Assembly (NCBI GenBank): GCA_963718755.1 | Contig: OY970376.1 | Location: 1,798,001-1,862,000, forward strand | From: VRUE01 sp963718755 | Lineage (GTDB): Bacteria > Actinomycetota > Thermoleophilia > Solirubrobacterales > 70-9 | Length of the DNA stretch: 64,000 nt | Reading direction: 5' to 3' | Part shown: positions 33,662 to 46,157 of the stretch, one piece after another | Layout: every line of letters starts with the position of its first letter | Position numbering within the stretch: the first letter of the stretch is position 1 | Made by a program: the position numbers and the translations under genes | The notes under the pieces: model-generated | What the model saw: only the letters and a program-made list of their open reading frames with translations | What the model was told of the DNA's origin: nothing | Databases searched by the model: none

Positions 33662-34523
33662 TCAGACGGTGCCAGGCGTGGCCGTCGGCGGCGCGTTGCG
33701 GCCGCCTTTGGAGCGGACCGCGGACTCCAGCTCCTCGGCGGTGAAGCCGCCCTTCGCCTCGCCGTCGAGCGCGTAGCGGTAGAGCGCGACGCCGAAGATG
33801 CCGCTGAGCGCGTTGCTGATCAGCATCGAGACGACGAAGCCGATCACGCCGAGGACGACGAGGAGGGCGCCGACGAAGCTGGCCGAGACCCAGATCGCGA
33901 TGCCGATCGCGATCAGGATCGCGCTCGGCAGCATGCCGAGCAGGAAGACGGCGCCGCCGATCGCGAGGTTGCCGGTGATCTGCTGCCCCCAGCGATCGCG
34001 GAAGAGCCCGCCCGAGCGCTTCAGCGTCGCGAAGGCGCCAGTCCCCTCGATCGCGATCACGGGCACGGCGATGAAGGTGACGCAGCGACCAGGCCATGCC
34101 GACGAAGCGCGCGGCGATCGTTCCCGCGATGCCACCCTGGTTTTCCAGTATGCCCATGAAGACGCCGATCGCGGTCGAGAGCGCGGCCCAGCCGCAGATC
34201 TGGCTGAAGCGGCTGCGCGCGACCGCGAGCCCGTCGCCGACGGTCGCCTCCTCACCGCGGAAGATCATGTCGGCGGCGGCGGCGAGACCGACGGCGAAGA
34301 AGGTGCCGACGACGCTGAGCACGTAAAGGCCGATCACCAACAGCGGAATCGCGCCGGCGAGCGCACCGTCGTCGAGGAAGTAGAGGCCGGGGCCGAGGAA
34401 GACGAAGGCGAGCGGGATCGTCGCCACTGCGCCGTAGAGCGGGAAGCGAATCAGCGCCCGGTGCTCGTTCAGCAGCCCCCAGCTCTTCTTGCTCAGCGCC
34501 CATCCGCGTTTGATCTTCTTCAT
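33662..34523 (-). pseudogene. DUF6159-like membrane protein gene split by a frameshift
   Basis: The start MKKIKRGWALSKKSWGLLNEHR and several membrane helices read in one frame up to about 34085 (..RFVGMAWSL). The rest (VTFIAVPVIAIEGTGAFATL ... ending TATPGTV) reads in the next frame to the stop at 33662. Joining the frames restores a plausible protein of about 286 aa with six helices. One extra base near 34084 (CTGCGTCACC where CTGGTCACC is expected) explains the break. Either a sequencing error or a recent mutation. It precedes the ABC ATPase by 3 nt. Confidence 0.75.
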
Positions 34524-34551
34524 CTCTTCTCCTCCGGCTCGATCGCCTGGT

Positions 34552-35976
34552 TCAGTGAATTTCGGCCAAACCGGGTAGCCGCTTTACGCCTCTTCCCTCG
34601 AAGTACTCCCACTCCTGCTCGCCGAGCTCGGTTGCAGGCGGATCTGCGTAGACCCACTCGCGCATGATCCGGTGCCAGTTGCGCTTCGCCCCGAGCTGGC
34701 CGAGCACGGCGACGACGCCGATTTCCATCCGCCGCCCCATCAGCTCGTCGGCCGGGATCGACTCGCGTCGCATCAGGTCGTAGTACTCCGAGCGCGGGTC
34801 GTTGGTCGACTCGATGATCTTCATCACCCGCTTCGGCGTGATTTCGATCTCGCGGTCCTCGATGTACCAGCCGCCGACCGCGCCCATGTGCTCGAGCAGC
34901 CGCTCGGCGTCGAGCTTCGACGGCTTCTTGATGAAGCCGAGGTCGTGCAGGGCCTGGCGGAAGGCCTCGGGGTCGTCGCGCGAGGCGGCGTCGAAGGCGC
35001 GCTGCTCGAGCACGATCTGCTCGCGATCGAGCTTCTTGGTCATGCCGAAGTCGAGGAAGGCGACGCGCCCGTCCGCCATCAGCAGGTAGTTGCCGGGGTG
35101 GGGGTCGGCGTTGAAGTGCTGCAGGTTGAACATCGAGCCGAGGTTGCCGCGGAAGACGATCTCGCCGAAGCGGCTGCGCTCCTCGTCCGGCAGTTCCTTG
35201 ACCGCCTCGAAGTCGACGCCCTCGACGAACTCGGTGACGAGGACGCGGCGGCGGGAGAGGCGCGTGATCACTTCCGGCACGTAGACGAAGGGGTGGTCGC
35301 GGTAGGCGCGCGAGAAAGAGCGCTGGTTCTGCGCCTCGTACTCGTAGTCGAGCTCCTCCATCACCCGCTCGCGGATCTCGTGGGCGATCGCCTTCGCGTC
35401 GAGGCCGGGGGCGAGGGCGCGGGCGAGGCGGACGATCGTGCCCGCGTTGCGCAGGTCGGCGTCGAGCGCCTCGGCGATCCCGGGGTACTGGATCTTGACC
35501 GCGACCCGGCGGCCGTCGAGCAGCTCGGCGCGGTGGACCTGGCCGATTGAGGCGGCGGCAAAGGCCTCGGTCTCGAACTCCGCAAACAGCTCGGAGACCG
35601 GCTCGTCGTCGTACTCCTCCAGCAGCACCTTCTCGACTTTCTCCCAGGGCATCGGCGGTGCCGAGGTGCGCAGCTTGCTCAGCTGCTCCTGGTAGATCTC
35701 GCGGTACTCGTCGGGGATGAACTCGGTGTCGATGAAGGAGGCGAACTGCCCCAGCTTCATCGCCGCGCCTTTCATCTGGCCGAGCGCGCCGACCATCTTC
35801 ATCGCCGTCTCGAGGTGGCGCTGCTCGAGCTTCTCTTTGCTGCCCTCCTCGGAGCGGGCGACGTTGGTCGCCTTCGTGCCGGCGTAACGCGCGCCCTGCA
35901 CGCCGACGATCGAGCCGAGCTTTGCCGAGCGGCGGATCCGGCCCTTGGGGATCTTCGAGTCGTCGGCCACGAGCAT
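34552..35976 (-). CDS. ABC1/UbiB-like atypical kinase
   Basis: 474 aa from the ATG at 35976. The GTG at 35970 (VADDSKIPKGRIRR) lies 8 nt after a TACAAC box and may be the true leaderless start. ABC1 hallmarks: AAMKLGQFAS (KxGQ motif), AAASIGQVHRAEL, VAVKIQYPG (Lys), FNADPHPGNYLLM and FLDFGMTKKL (metal Asp). Family members regulate quinone or isoprenoid lipid metabolism. The frame stays open far upstream antisense to rplY and pth, but that part is not real coding. It is divergent from rplY. Confidence 0.9.
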   Translation of the reverse strand: MLVADDSKIPKGRIRRSAKLGSIVGVQGARYAGTKATNVARSEEGSKEKLEQRHLETAMKMVGALGQMKGAAMKLGQFASFIDTEFIPDEYREIYQEQLSKLRTSAPPMPWEKVEKVLLEEYDDEPVSELFAEFETEAFAAASIGQVHRAELLDGRRVAVKIQYPGIAEALDADLRNAGTIVRLARALAPGLDAKAIAHEIRERVMEELDYEYEAQNQRSFSRAYRDHPFVYVPEVITRLSRRRVLVTEFVEGVDFEAVKELPDEERSRFGEIVFRGNLGSMFNLQHFNADPHPGNYLLMADGRVAFLDFGMTKKLDREQIVLEQRAFDAASRDDPEAFRQALHDLGFIKKPSKLDAERLLEHMGAVGGWYIEDREIEITPKRVMKIIESTNDPRSEYYDLMRRESIPADELMGRRMEIGVVAVLGQLGAKRNWHRIMREWVYADPPATELGEQEWEYFEGRGVKRLPGLAEIH

Positions 35977-36035
35977 GAGTTGTACTGGCTTTGGGCCATG
36001 GCTCCACCGCAGGAGCCGGATTTCGCGCCTTTCTC

Positions 36036-36041
36036 TATCCT
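36036..36041 (+). promoter_or_regulatory. Candidate -10 box (TATCCT) for rplY
   Basis: TATCCT with 10 nt before the rplY ATG at 36052 and no clear Shine-Dalgarno. Confidence 0.4.
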
Positions 36042-36051
36042 CTCCCGTCCG

Positions 36052-36744
36052 ATGGCTCGCACTCGCGAAAAGCTGGTGGCCGCTCCGCGCGAGGAGTTCG
36101 GCTCGCGCAGCTCCCGCCGCCTGCGCGGCGGAGGGCTGGTTCCCGGCGTCGTCTACGCCGGTGGCTCGGAGGCGCGCGCCTTCCAGGCGGGCGAACGGGA
36201 GATCCGCGCCGTGCTCGCCGGCGGCCAGGCGCTCTTCGATCTCGAGCTGGAGGGGTCGAAAGCGGTTCCCGTCGTGGTCAAGGAGCAGCAGCTGCACCCC
36301 GTGCGCGGCAACCTCCAGCACATCGACCTGCAGGAAGTGAAGCTCGACGAGGCGATCCAGGCTGAGGTCGCGATCGAGCTTGAGGGTGCCGAGACCGCTC
36401 CCGGCGTCAAAGAGGGCGGCGTGCTCGAGCACGTCACCCGCGAGATCACGGTCGAAGCGCTGCCCACCGAGATTCCCGAGCGGCTGGTCGCCGACGTCTC
36501 CGAGATGCAGATCAACGACACCGTCCAGCTCTCGACGCTCACCCCGCCCGAGGGCGTGACCTTCGTCGCCGACGACCTCGATGAGGTCACGATCGCCACC
36601 CTTTCGCCGCCGCGCGTAGAGGAAGAGCCCGAGCCCGCCGTCGAGGAGGAGGCCGAGCTGGTCGGCGAGGAGGGCGAGGCCCCCGCTGCCGAGGACGGCG
36701 GCGGGACGGCCGAGGGCGATTCGGGCGACTCCGGCGGGGAGTAG
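36052..36744 (+). CDS. rplY: 50S ribosomal protein L25 (general stress protein Ctc type)
   Basis: 230 aa from the ATG at 36052 (MARTREKLVAAPREEFGSR). RRLRGGGLVPGVVYAGG and LEGSKAVPVVVKEQQLHPV belong to the 5S-rRNA-binding domain, followed by the TL5/Ctc C-terminal domain (EVAIELEGAETAPGVKEGG). The acidic, Gly-rich tail of about 45 residues is typical of actinobacterial Ctc. The neighbour pth is the usual partner. Confidence 0.95.
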   Translation: MARTREKLVAAPREEFGSRSSRRLRGGGLVPGVVYAGGSEARAFQAGEREIRAVLAGGQALFDLELEGSKAVPVVVKEQQLHPVRGNLQHIDLQEVKLDEAIQAEVAIELEGAETAPGVKEGGVLEHVTREITVEALPTEIPERLVADVSEMQINDTVQLSTLTPPEGVTFVADDLDEVTIATLSPPRVEEEPEPAVEEEAELVGEEGEAPAAEDGGGTAEGDSGDSGGE

Positions 36745-36753
36745 TCGCACGTC

Positions 36754-37377
36754 ATGTCGATCTTCCGCCGCCGCGCGTCCCGCGGTGGGGGCGGTGCAGA
36801 GGGAGGCGACGGCGACCGCATCCTCGTCGTCGGCCTCGGCAACCCCGGCAACGAGCACGCCGGCAGCCGCCACAACCTCGGCTTCGAGATCGGGGTGGAG
36901 CTTTCGCGCCGCTGGGACCTGCCGCGGGCGAAGAAGAAGTTCGGCGGGCTGATCGCCGAAGGCCGCACCCGCCCTGGTGGGCCGCGAGTCGCGATCCTGC
37001 TGCCGCAGACCTACATGAACGCTTCCGGCGACTCGGTCGGGCCGGCGCGCGGCTCGCTGAAGGCGCCGCTCGACCGCGTCGTCGTCCTCCACGACGAGAT
37101 CGACCTGCCCTTTGGTGAGGTGCAGAGCCGGCTCGGTGGGGGGCTGGCCGGCCACAACGGGCTGAAGAGCCTCAAGCAAGGTCTTGGTAGCCCTGAGTTC
37201 TGGCGGGTGCGGGCCGGTGTCGGCCGCCCGGACTCGACCGACCCCGAGATCGTCTCCGCGTACGTACTCGGTCGCTTCCGTGAGCCGCGCGATGAGGTCG
37301 AGGCCCTCGTCGGCCGTGCCGCCGACGAGGCCGAGCGCCTCGTCGAGCAAATAGATTCCGCCGACGATGAGCGCTGA
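36754..37377 (+). CDS. pth: Peptidyl-tRNA hydrolase
   Basis: 207 aa. VVGLGNPGNEHAGSRHNLGF carries the catalytic His region, followed by LPQTYMNASGDSVGP and VLHDEIDLPFGEVQ. The N-terminus has about 20 extra Gly/Arg-rich residues. It recycles peptidyl-tRNA. It starts 9 nt after rplY and overlaps the hydratase by 11 nt. Confidence 0.95.
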   Translation: MSIFRRRASRGGGGAEGGDGDRILVVGLGNPGNEHAGSRHNLGFEIGVELSRRWDLPRAKKKFGGLIAEGRTRPGGPRVAILLPQTYMNASGDSVGPARGSLKAPLDRVVVLHDEIDLPFGEVQSRLGGGLAGHNGLKSLKQGLGSPEFWRVRAGVGRPDSTDPEIVSAYVLGRFREPRDEVEALVGRAADEAERLVEQIDSADDER

Positions 37378-38092
37378 GCGCACCAGCTACGAGGTCGACC
37401 CACAGGGCGTCGCCGTGCTGCGCCTCGAGCGAGCCGAGGCCCGCAACGCGATCGACACCCAGATGCTGGTCGAGATGCTCGAGCATCTCGCCGTGGCGCG
37501 CAGCGACGAAGCGGTGCGGGTGCTCGTCATCAGCTCCTCCGACCAGATGGGGCTCTCCGCCGGCGCCGACGTCAAGGAGCAGCTCGACGACGAGGGCAAG
37601 GTGCGCCGCATGCAGCTCTTCGCCGACCTCTACGACGCGATAACCGGCTTCCCCAAGCCGACCGTCGCGGCCTGCCACGGCGACGTGGTCGGCGGCGGCG
37701 CCGAGATCGGCATCGCCTGCGACATGCGGGTCGGCGGCGCCAACCTGCGTATGCGCTTTCCGGGAGCCGCGCTTGGCGTCCCGGTCGGCCCGGCCCGCCT
37801 GGTCACCCTCTGCGGCCTGGCAGCCGCCAAGTACCTGCTCTTCTCCTCGCGCACGGTTGGCGCCGACGAGGCGCTACGTCTAGGCCTGGTCAACCGCGTC
37901 GCCCCGGCGGCAAGCACCGAGGACGCGGCGCTGGAGCTGGCCACCATCGTTGCTGCCCACCCGCCCGAGGCGGTCGCCAATCTGAAGCGGATGCTGCACG
38001 AGTGGGACGACATAGAGGGCCGCTCCCGGGTCGAGGGCGAGGGCCAGGTCGAGTGGGCCCGGACCGGGCCCGGCCTGCCTCAACCCGACTAG
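37367..38092 (+). CDS. Enoyl-CoA hydratase/isomerase family protein
   Basis: 241 aa. Crotonase-fold motifs: LRLERAEARNAID, the first oxyanion region LSAGADVKEQL and the second GDVVGGGAEIGIACDMRVG. The catalytic Glu pair of canonical hydratases is not clearly conserved, so the reaction may differ. It overlaps pth by 11 nt, an unusual partner for a translation gene. Confidence 0.85.
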   Translation: MSAERTSYEVDPQGVAVLRLERAEARNAIDTQMLVEMLEHLAVARSDEAVRVLVISSSDQMGLSAGADVKEQLDDEGKVRRMQLFADLYDAITGFPKPTVAACHGDVVGGGAEIGIACDMRVGGANLRMRFPGAALGVPVGPARLVTLCGLAAAKYLLFSSRTVGADEALRLGLVNRVAPAASTEDAALELATIVAAHPPEAVANLKRMLHEWDDIEGRSRVEGEGQVEWARTGPGLPQPD

Positions 38093-38103
38093 CCACTCGG
38101 GCC

Positions 38104-38155
38104 GGACGTGCCGGTGGAGCGAGGTCCATATGGGCACCGGAGCACCGGCACGTCC
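38104..38155. repeat. CCATATGG palindromic element, copy 3
   Basis: Perfect 12-bp ends GGACGTGCCGGT and ACCGGCACGTCC around a core containing CCATATGGG. It lies between convergent genes, and its last base is the first + strand base of the deacetylase stop codon. Confidence 0.88.
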
Positions 38156-39006
38156 TAGGTAGTCCAGCTGGTGGAGTCGAGGACGGCGCCTGCCCTGTAG
38201 GTATCCGCACTGCCGAGGACGTGCTCGGCGACGGTGGCGCAGGTTGCGATCCAGAGGCGGTCGTCCTCGTCTGACCCGGCCAACAGATCGAACAGTGCCC
38301 CGAGTCGCTCCTCGCCCCACCAGTCGAACATCGGCAGGTGAAGGACTAGAGCGGCGAAGCCGCCCTCGCTCGAGAGCCGCTCGACCTCCGCTTCGAGGTA
38401 GGCGAGAAAGCCATCCGGGTCGAGCGGATCGGGGGAGCCGGTCATCTGCCCACGGACCCGTCCCAGGGGCGGCAGCACACAGCTGGCGTCGACGTGGCAC
38501 CACTTAAAGGGCAACAGGGCAATGCCATCGCCAGTCCCCGCGCCCGCCCCGGCCGGCGAGCAATAGCGCAGGCCGGCCTCCCGCAGAACCTCGGTTCCGC
38601 CGGGGCTGAGCTGGCCGCCGGGCGGGCGGAAGCCGACTACCTCCAGGCCGATCGCCGCAAAAGCGGAGACGCCGCGGGCCAGGTTCTCGGCCTGCTCGAC
38701 CGCAGAGAGCTCGTCCCACTGCTCGTGGCGCCAGGCGTGGTAAGCCCCCTCGTGGCCACCGGCCGCGATTGCCTTCAGGGCGTCGGGGTAGATCTCGGCG
38801 TTCAGTCCCTCGACGAAGAAGGTCGCGACCAGCTCGCGCTCGCCGAGCATCCCGAGCAGCGAGGGCAGCGCTCGCGTGACGGTCGGGTGTTCGCCGATGC
38901 TCGGGTCGTCGGGCGCGAGCGCACCGAGCTCGATCGCCGCTGCCTCGCCGAGGTTGTCGAAGCTGAGGCAGAGGGCGCCGCGGGCGCCTCCCGGCCACTC
39001 CGCCAC
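38155..39006 (-). CDS. Polysaccharide deacetylase-family protein
   Basis: 283 aa, GTG start. NodB-like features: LCLSFDNLGEA (Asp of motif 1), EGAYHAWRHEQWDEL (His-x4-His-like motif 2) and GFRPPGGQLS (motif 3). The usual TFDD is SFDN, so the second Asp is replaced by Asn, which may alter metal binding or activity. No signal peptide is visible. Likely a carbohydrate or peptidoglycan deacetylase, or a non-catalytic relative. Confidence 0.8.
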   Translation of the reverse strand: MAEWPGGARGALCLSFDNLGEAAAIELGALAPDDPSIGEHPTVTRALPSLLGMLGERELVATFFVEGLNAEIYPDALKAIAAGGHEGAYHAWRHEQWDELSAVEQAENLARGVSAFAAIGLEVVGFRPPGGQLSPGGTEVLREAGLRYCSPAGAGAGTGDGIALLPFKWCHVDASCVLPPLGRVRGQMTGSPDPLDPDGFLAYLEAEVERLSSEGGFAALVLHLPMFDWWGEERLGALFDLLAGSDEDDRLWIATCATVAEHVLGSADTYRAGAVLDSTSWTT

Positions 39007-39012
39007 GCTCGA

Positions 39013-39540
39013 TCAGTCCTCGAGCAGCGCCGCGCTCCAGCGCTCTGGGTCGCGCTTGGCCTGCTCGCGCGCCCAGCGGAAGTGATGCTGGGCCGAGGCG
39101 AGCAGGATCGGGAAGTTCAGCATGCCGGCGACCGCGAAGGCGCGCGAACCACGGCGGGTCTCAGTCAGCAGGCTGAGGGTGCTGGTGATGCCCCACGCCC
39201 AGAGGACCGAGTTGTAAGCGGGGAGCTGGTCCTCGCGCAGGCCCTCGGCTTCGTCGAGCATCGGCACTCCACCGTGCAGTGACCAGGGCCACGCCTTGAA
39301 GTGGACGGCGACGCCGGCGACGCCGATCCCGGCGTTGAATGCAGAGAGGCCCTCAGCCCACTTGCCACGGCCCGCTGCCGCCGCGAGGCCGAGCGGGATC
39401 AGGGCGCCCCAAAGGGCGTATGAGCCGCGGCGGCCGAGCTGGGGCTCAAAGACCAGGCCGACGCCGGCGCGGGTCTCGAAGGCGTTGTGGGCGAAGAGCC
39501 CCAGGGTCGAGCCGGCGGCGAATGGGCGTCGCAGTCGCAT
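39013..39540 (-). CDS. Membrane protein of unknown function
   Basis: 175 aa from the ATG at 39540 (MRLRRPFAAGSTLGLF). About four hydrophobic segments (around residues 10-25, 40-58, 65-82, 118-150) and the motif FEPQLGRRGSYALWGALIP. It ends 6 nt before the deacetylase start and is probably co-transcribed with it. No family recognised. Confidence 0.65.
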   Translation of the reverse strand: MRLRRPFAAGSTLGLFAHNAFETRAGVGLVFEPQLGRRGSYALWGALIPLGLAAAAGRGKWAEGLSAFNAGIGVAGVAVHFKAWPWSLHGGVPMLDEAEGLREDQLPAYNSVLWAWGITSTLSLLTETRRGSRAFAVAGMLNFPILLASAQHHFRWAREQAKRDPERWSAALLED

Positions 39541-39580
39541 CTCGGGGCAGCGTAGACCCTGGTCGTAGAATCGGTCGCCG

Positions 39581-39604
39581 CGCCCGAATCGCTCGATTCG
39601 GGCG
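39581..39604. promoter_or_regulatory. 24-nt palindrome upstream of mfd
   Basis: CGCCCGAATCG and CGATTCGGGCG form perfect 11-bp arms with a 2-nt centre. It lies between the candidate mfd -10 box (TAGAAT, 39566-39571) and the ATG at 39616. It could be an operator for mfd and/or the divergent gene, or a 5' UTR hairpin. Confidence 0.6.
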
Positions 39605-39615
39605 GTTTGCCTGCC

Positions 39616-43001
<3,386 letters not shown>

Positions 43002-43005
<4 letters not shown>

Positions 43006-44375
43006 GTTCGGACAAGGGCAGGAGAGGAACGTCTGGCAAGGGCGGGGGCGCTACGGCCCGCGGTCCCGCGGCCACGCGTAGATTGGGCTTGATTCTGTTC
43101 GGCGTGTCCTTTCTCGCCCTCTTCGTCATCGTCGGCGTGAGTGAGGGCATTGGGGACCCGAGCGTGCCTTCGGGTGACATCGCCGTGGTCGAGGGCGTGG
43201 GGAGTGCCGGTGAGGTCTCCGAATCCCAGTTCGATCATGCGTTTGAGCTGGCGGCAGTGGCGGCCGGCGAACAAAAACCGCCAAAACCCGGCGACCCCAA
43301 ATACGAAGAAGTCAAGATAAACGCGATGAAATCTCTCTTCGAAGCGATCTGGCTGCAGGGCTTGGCTGACGAATGGGGCATCGAGGTCACCGACGCCAAA
43401 GTCGCCAAAGAAGTGGAGAAAATTAAAAAAGAAAACTTCCCAACGGACGCCGCGTACAAAACCTTCCTCAAAGAAACGCGCTACACGCCGGCCGACGTCA
43501 GTGAACGCGTGAAAAACCAGATCCTCGGCGAACAGCTTCAGGCCCAGTTGAAAGAAAATGCGCCTGATCCGAGCCAGTCTGAAATCGAGAACTACTACGA
43601 GGCGGCCAAGGCCACCCAGTTCACGCAGAAACCGAGCCGAGACGTACGGCTGGTCATCAACAAAGATCAGAAGAAGGCCCAGGCGGCATTCGAGTCCCTG
43701 AGCAAAGACAACTCGGAAGAAAACTGGCAGAAGGTGGCGAAGAAGTACTCCGAAGACCCGGCCTCGAAAGCCAGCGGTGGGCTGCAGAAAGGCATGCAGG
43801 AAGGCAGCCTCGAAGAACCGATCGACGCGGAGATCTTCAGCACCTCAGAAGGGCAGCTCGGAGGACCGGCGAAAGCCGCGCGCGGCTACGTCGTCTTCGA
43901 AGTGCTGAGCTCGACGCCGGAAAGCGTGCAGGACCTGAAAGCGGTCGAAAGTCGGATCCAGAGCACGCTTGGGCAGCGGCTCGAACAGGAATACTTCACT
44001 GCGTACGTCACGACTTTCAATTCCGATTGGACTTCCCGAACCTTCTGCGCCGCGGACTATGTGATGCAACTCTGCGCGAATTTCGAGCCGGATAGCCACC
44101 CGGCCTCGGCGCCTCCCGCCTGCTATGAAGCAGATCCGGAAGGCGGCTTGCCCGAAGCCTGCCCGGCCCCGGTATTCCAGCTTGTCCCGGCCCTGCCTGG
44201 AACCGTGACCCCGCTCGAACCAAAGGGCAAACCGATGGCGCAGCGCCCGCAGCCGCTGGACGAACCCGGTGCGGCCGGCAGCGAAGGGGCCGAAGGCCTG
44301 CCGGAAGGCGCCGTCCCGCCCCCGGCTGAAGAAGCGCCGCCGGCTGAAGAAGCGCCGCCGGCCGAATCCGAATAG
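43002..44375 (+). CDS. SurA/PpiC-type parvulin peptidyl-prolyl isomerase, membrane-anchored
   Basis: 457 aa from the GTG at 43002 overlapping the mfd stop. A single N-terminal membrane anchor (about residues 28-50, LGLILFGVSFLALFVIVGV) is followed by a SurA-like helical region and a parvulin domain (RDVRLVINKDQKKAQAAFESL to ARGYVVFEVLSSTPE, about residues 220-320). A Cys-containing segment and a tail of repeated PPAEEAPPAEE end the protein. It probably folds exported proteins outside the membrane. Lys and Glu codons are mostly AAA and GAA, unlike neighbouring genes that use AAG and GAG. Confidence 0.85.
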
Positions 44376-44389
44376 ACCGCCCGGATCAT

Positions 44390-44395
44390 TAAACT
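44390..44395 (+). promoter_or_regulatory. Candidate -10 box (TAAACT) for eno
   Basis: TAAACT with 9 nt before the eno GTG at 44405 and no Shine-Dalgarno. Confidence 0.45.
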
Positions 44396-44404
44396 GGCGC
44401 GCCC

Positions 44405-45700
44405 GTGAGCGCCATCGCCTCCATCCACGCGCGCCAGATTCTCGACTCGCGCGGCAACCCGACGGTCGAGGCAGAAGTGACCCTCGATTCGGGCGAGATC
44501 GGTCGTGCCGCGGTTCCCTCCGGTGCCTCGACCGGTGAGTTCGAGGCGGTTGAGCTGCGCGACGGAGGCGAGGCCTGGCTCGGCAAGGGTGTCTCGCGCG
44601 CGGTCGACAACGTCAACGGAGAGATCGCCTCGGCGCTGAGGGGAGCGCGTGCTTCCGAGCAGCGCGCCCTCGACGAGACGCTGATCGAACTCGACGGCAC
44701 GCCCAGCAAGGGCCGGCTCGGCGCTAACGCCATCCTCGGCGTCTCCCTGGCGGCGGCCAAGGCGGCGGCGCTCGATTCGGGCCAGCCGCTCTACCGCTAC
44801 CTGGCTGAGCTCTACGGGGGGGGCGAGCCGACCCTGCTGCCGGTGCCGATGATGAACGTGCTCAACGGCGGTGCCCATGCCGACAACTCGGTCGACTTCC
44901 AGGAGTTCATGGTGGTGCCGGCGGGCGCTTCCAGCTTCGCCGAGTGCTTGCGGATGGGGACTGAGGTCTTCCACGCCTTGAAGAAGAGCCTCGCCTCAAA
45001 GGGACTCTCGACCGCGGTCGGCGATGAGGGCGGGTTTGCGCCCGATCTCGATTCCAACGAGGCGGCACTGCAGGCCGTGCTCGAGGGGGTTGAGGCCGCT
45101 GGCTTCGAGCCCGGCTCGGACATCTTCGTCGCGCTCGATCCTGCGACCAGCGAGGTGTACGAGGGCGGCGCCTACGTGCTCGAGCACGAGGGTCGTACGC
45201 TTTCCTCGGGGGAGATGGCTGCCTACTGGGAGGACGCCTGCTCGCGCTACCCGATCCTCTCGATCGAGGACGGCATGGACGAGGAGGACTGGGATGGCTG
45301 GAAGCTGCTGACCGAGCGCCTCGGTGCCCGCGTGCAGCTGGTCGGCGACGACCTCTTCGTGACCAATCCGGAGCGGCTGCGCCGTGGGATCGAGCTCGGC
45401 GTCGGCAACTCGATCCTGGTCAAGGTCAACCAGATCGGCACCCTGAGCGAGACCCTGGAGGCGATTCGCATTGCCCGTGAGGCGGGCTACACGGCGGTGA
45501 TCTCCCACCGTTCCGGCGAGACCGAGGACACGACGATCGCAGACCTCGCCGTTGCCACCGGTGCCGGCCAGATCAAGACCGGGGCCCCGTCGCGGTCAGA
45601 CCGGGTGGCCAAGTACAACCGGCTTTTGCGGATCGAGGAGGAGCTGGGCTCCTCTGCCGAGTTTCCCGGCCTGCAGGCATTCGCCCAGCGCGTCGCCTAA
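44405..45700 (+). CDS. eno: Enolase
   Basis: 431 aa, GTG start. ARQILDSRGNPTVEAEV is the conserved N-terminus. Active-site motifs are GDEGGFAPDL, SIEDGMDEEDWDG, VGDDLFVTN, SHRSGETEDTTIADL and IKTGAPSRSDRVAKYN. It interconverts 2-phosphoglycerate and phosphoenolpyruvate. The downstream FtsB-like gene is the usual actinobacterial neighbour. Confidence 0.98.
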   Translation: MSAIASIHARQILDSRGNPTVEAEVTLDSGEIGRAAVPSGASTGEFEAVELRDGGEAWLGKGVSRAVDNVNGEIASALRGARASEQRALDETLIELDGTPSKGRLGANAILGVSLAAAKAAALDSGQPLYRYLAELYGGGEPTLLPVPMMNVLNGGAHADNSVDFQEFMVVPAGASSFAECLRMGTEVFHALKKSLASKGLSTAVGDEGGFAPDLDSNEAALQAVLEGVEAAGFEPGSDIFVALDPATSEVYEGGAYVLEHEGRTLSSGEMAAYWEDACSRYPILSIEDGMDEEDWDGWKLLTERLGARVQLVGDDLFVTNPERLRRGIELGVGNSILVKVNQIGTLSETLEAIRIAREAGYTAVISHRSGETEDTTIADLAVATGAGQIKTGAPSRSDRVAKYNRLLRIEEELGSSAEFPGLQAFAQRVA

Positions 45701-45737
45701 ATGCAGGAATGCAGTGCCCGGCCGCGTAGGTCCGGGT

Positions 45738-46133
45738 ATGGCGACCCGTTCCCGGCCGGCAAGCAGGACGAGGTCACAGCCGAAACGACGCTCGACCTCG
45801 ACCGCACGCCGCAAACCTGCCGCAAGGCGCAAATCGGCAGCGCGGCGCGGCGGCAGCCGTGTCCGCTGGGACCGGGTGGGGCGGATCGCACTGACCCTCG
45901 TCCTCGCCACCGTCCTCTACTCCTACCTGAACCCGGTGATCGACTTCGTCAAGACCTACACCGGGACGACCGCCGCCAAGGCCGAATTCCACGAGAAGCT
46001 GCGCGAAAACAAGCGCCTCCACAAACGGATCCAGACCGCCGGCGACCCGGTCGTGATCGCCCGCCGGGCACGGGCGCAGGGGATGGTCGCCGAAGGCGAG
46101 ACGCCGATCGTCGTCCAGGGTCTCGGCGGCTGA
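45738..46133 (+). CDS. FtsB/DivIC-like septum formation initiator
   Basis: 131 aa from the ATG at 45738. A very basic, Arg/Ser-rich N-terminus of about 45 residues, one membrane helix (IALTLVLATVLYSYLNPV) and a coiled coil (FHEKLRENKRLHKRIQ) match DivIC/FtsB divisome proteins. The position directly downstream of eno is conserved for this family. It likely bridges division proteins outside the membrane. Confidence 0.85.
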   Translation: MATRSRPASRTRSQPKRRSTSTARRKPAARRKSAARRGGSRVRWDRVGRIALTLVLATVLYSYLNPVIDFVKTYTGTTAAKAEFHEKLRENKRLHKRIQTAGDPVVIARRARAQGMVAEGETPIVVQGLGG

Positions 46134-46157
46134 CGCCCAGGCTCCCCGGAGGCACCG

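Noticed and set aside
35977..37383. Upstream extension of the ABC1 kinase frame (about 469 codons)
   Set aside because: It runs antisense through rplY and pth; the kinase family starts at about 35976.
39581..39604. LexA (SOS) box upstream of mfd
   Set aside because: Spacing between CGAA and TTCG is 8 nt, not the 6 nt of the actinobacterial LexA consensus CGAAC-N4-GTTCG.
44269..44375. PPAEEA tail repeat of the parvulin gene as a tandem-repeat locus
   Set aside because: Only about three short units; ordinary low-complexity tail.
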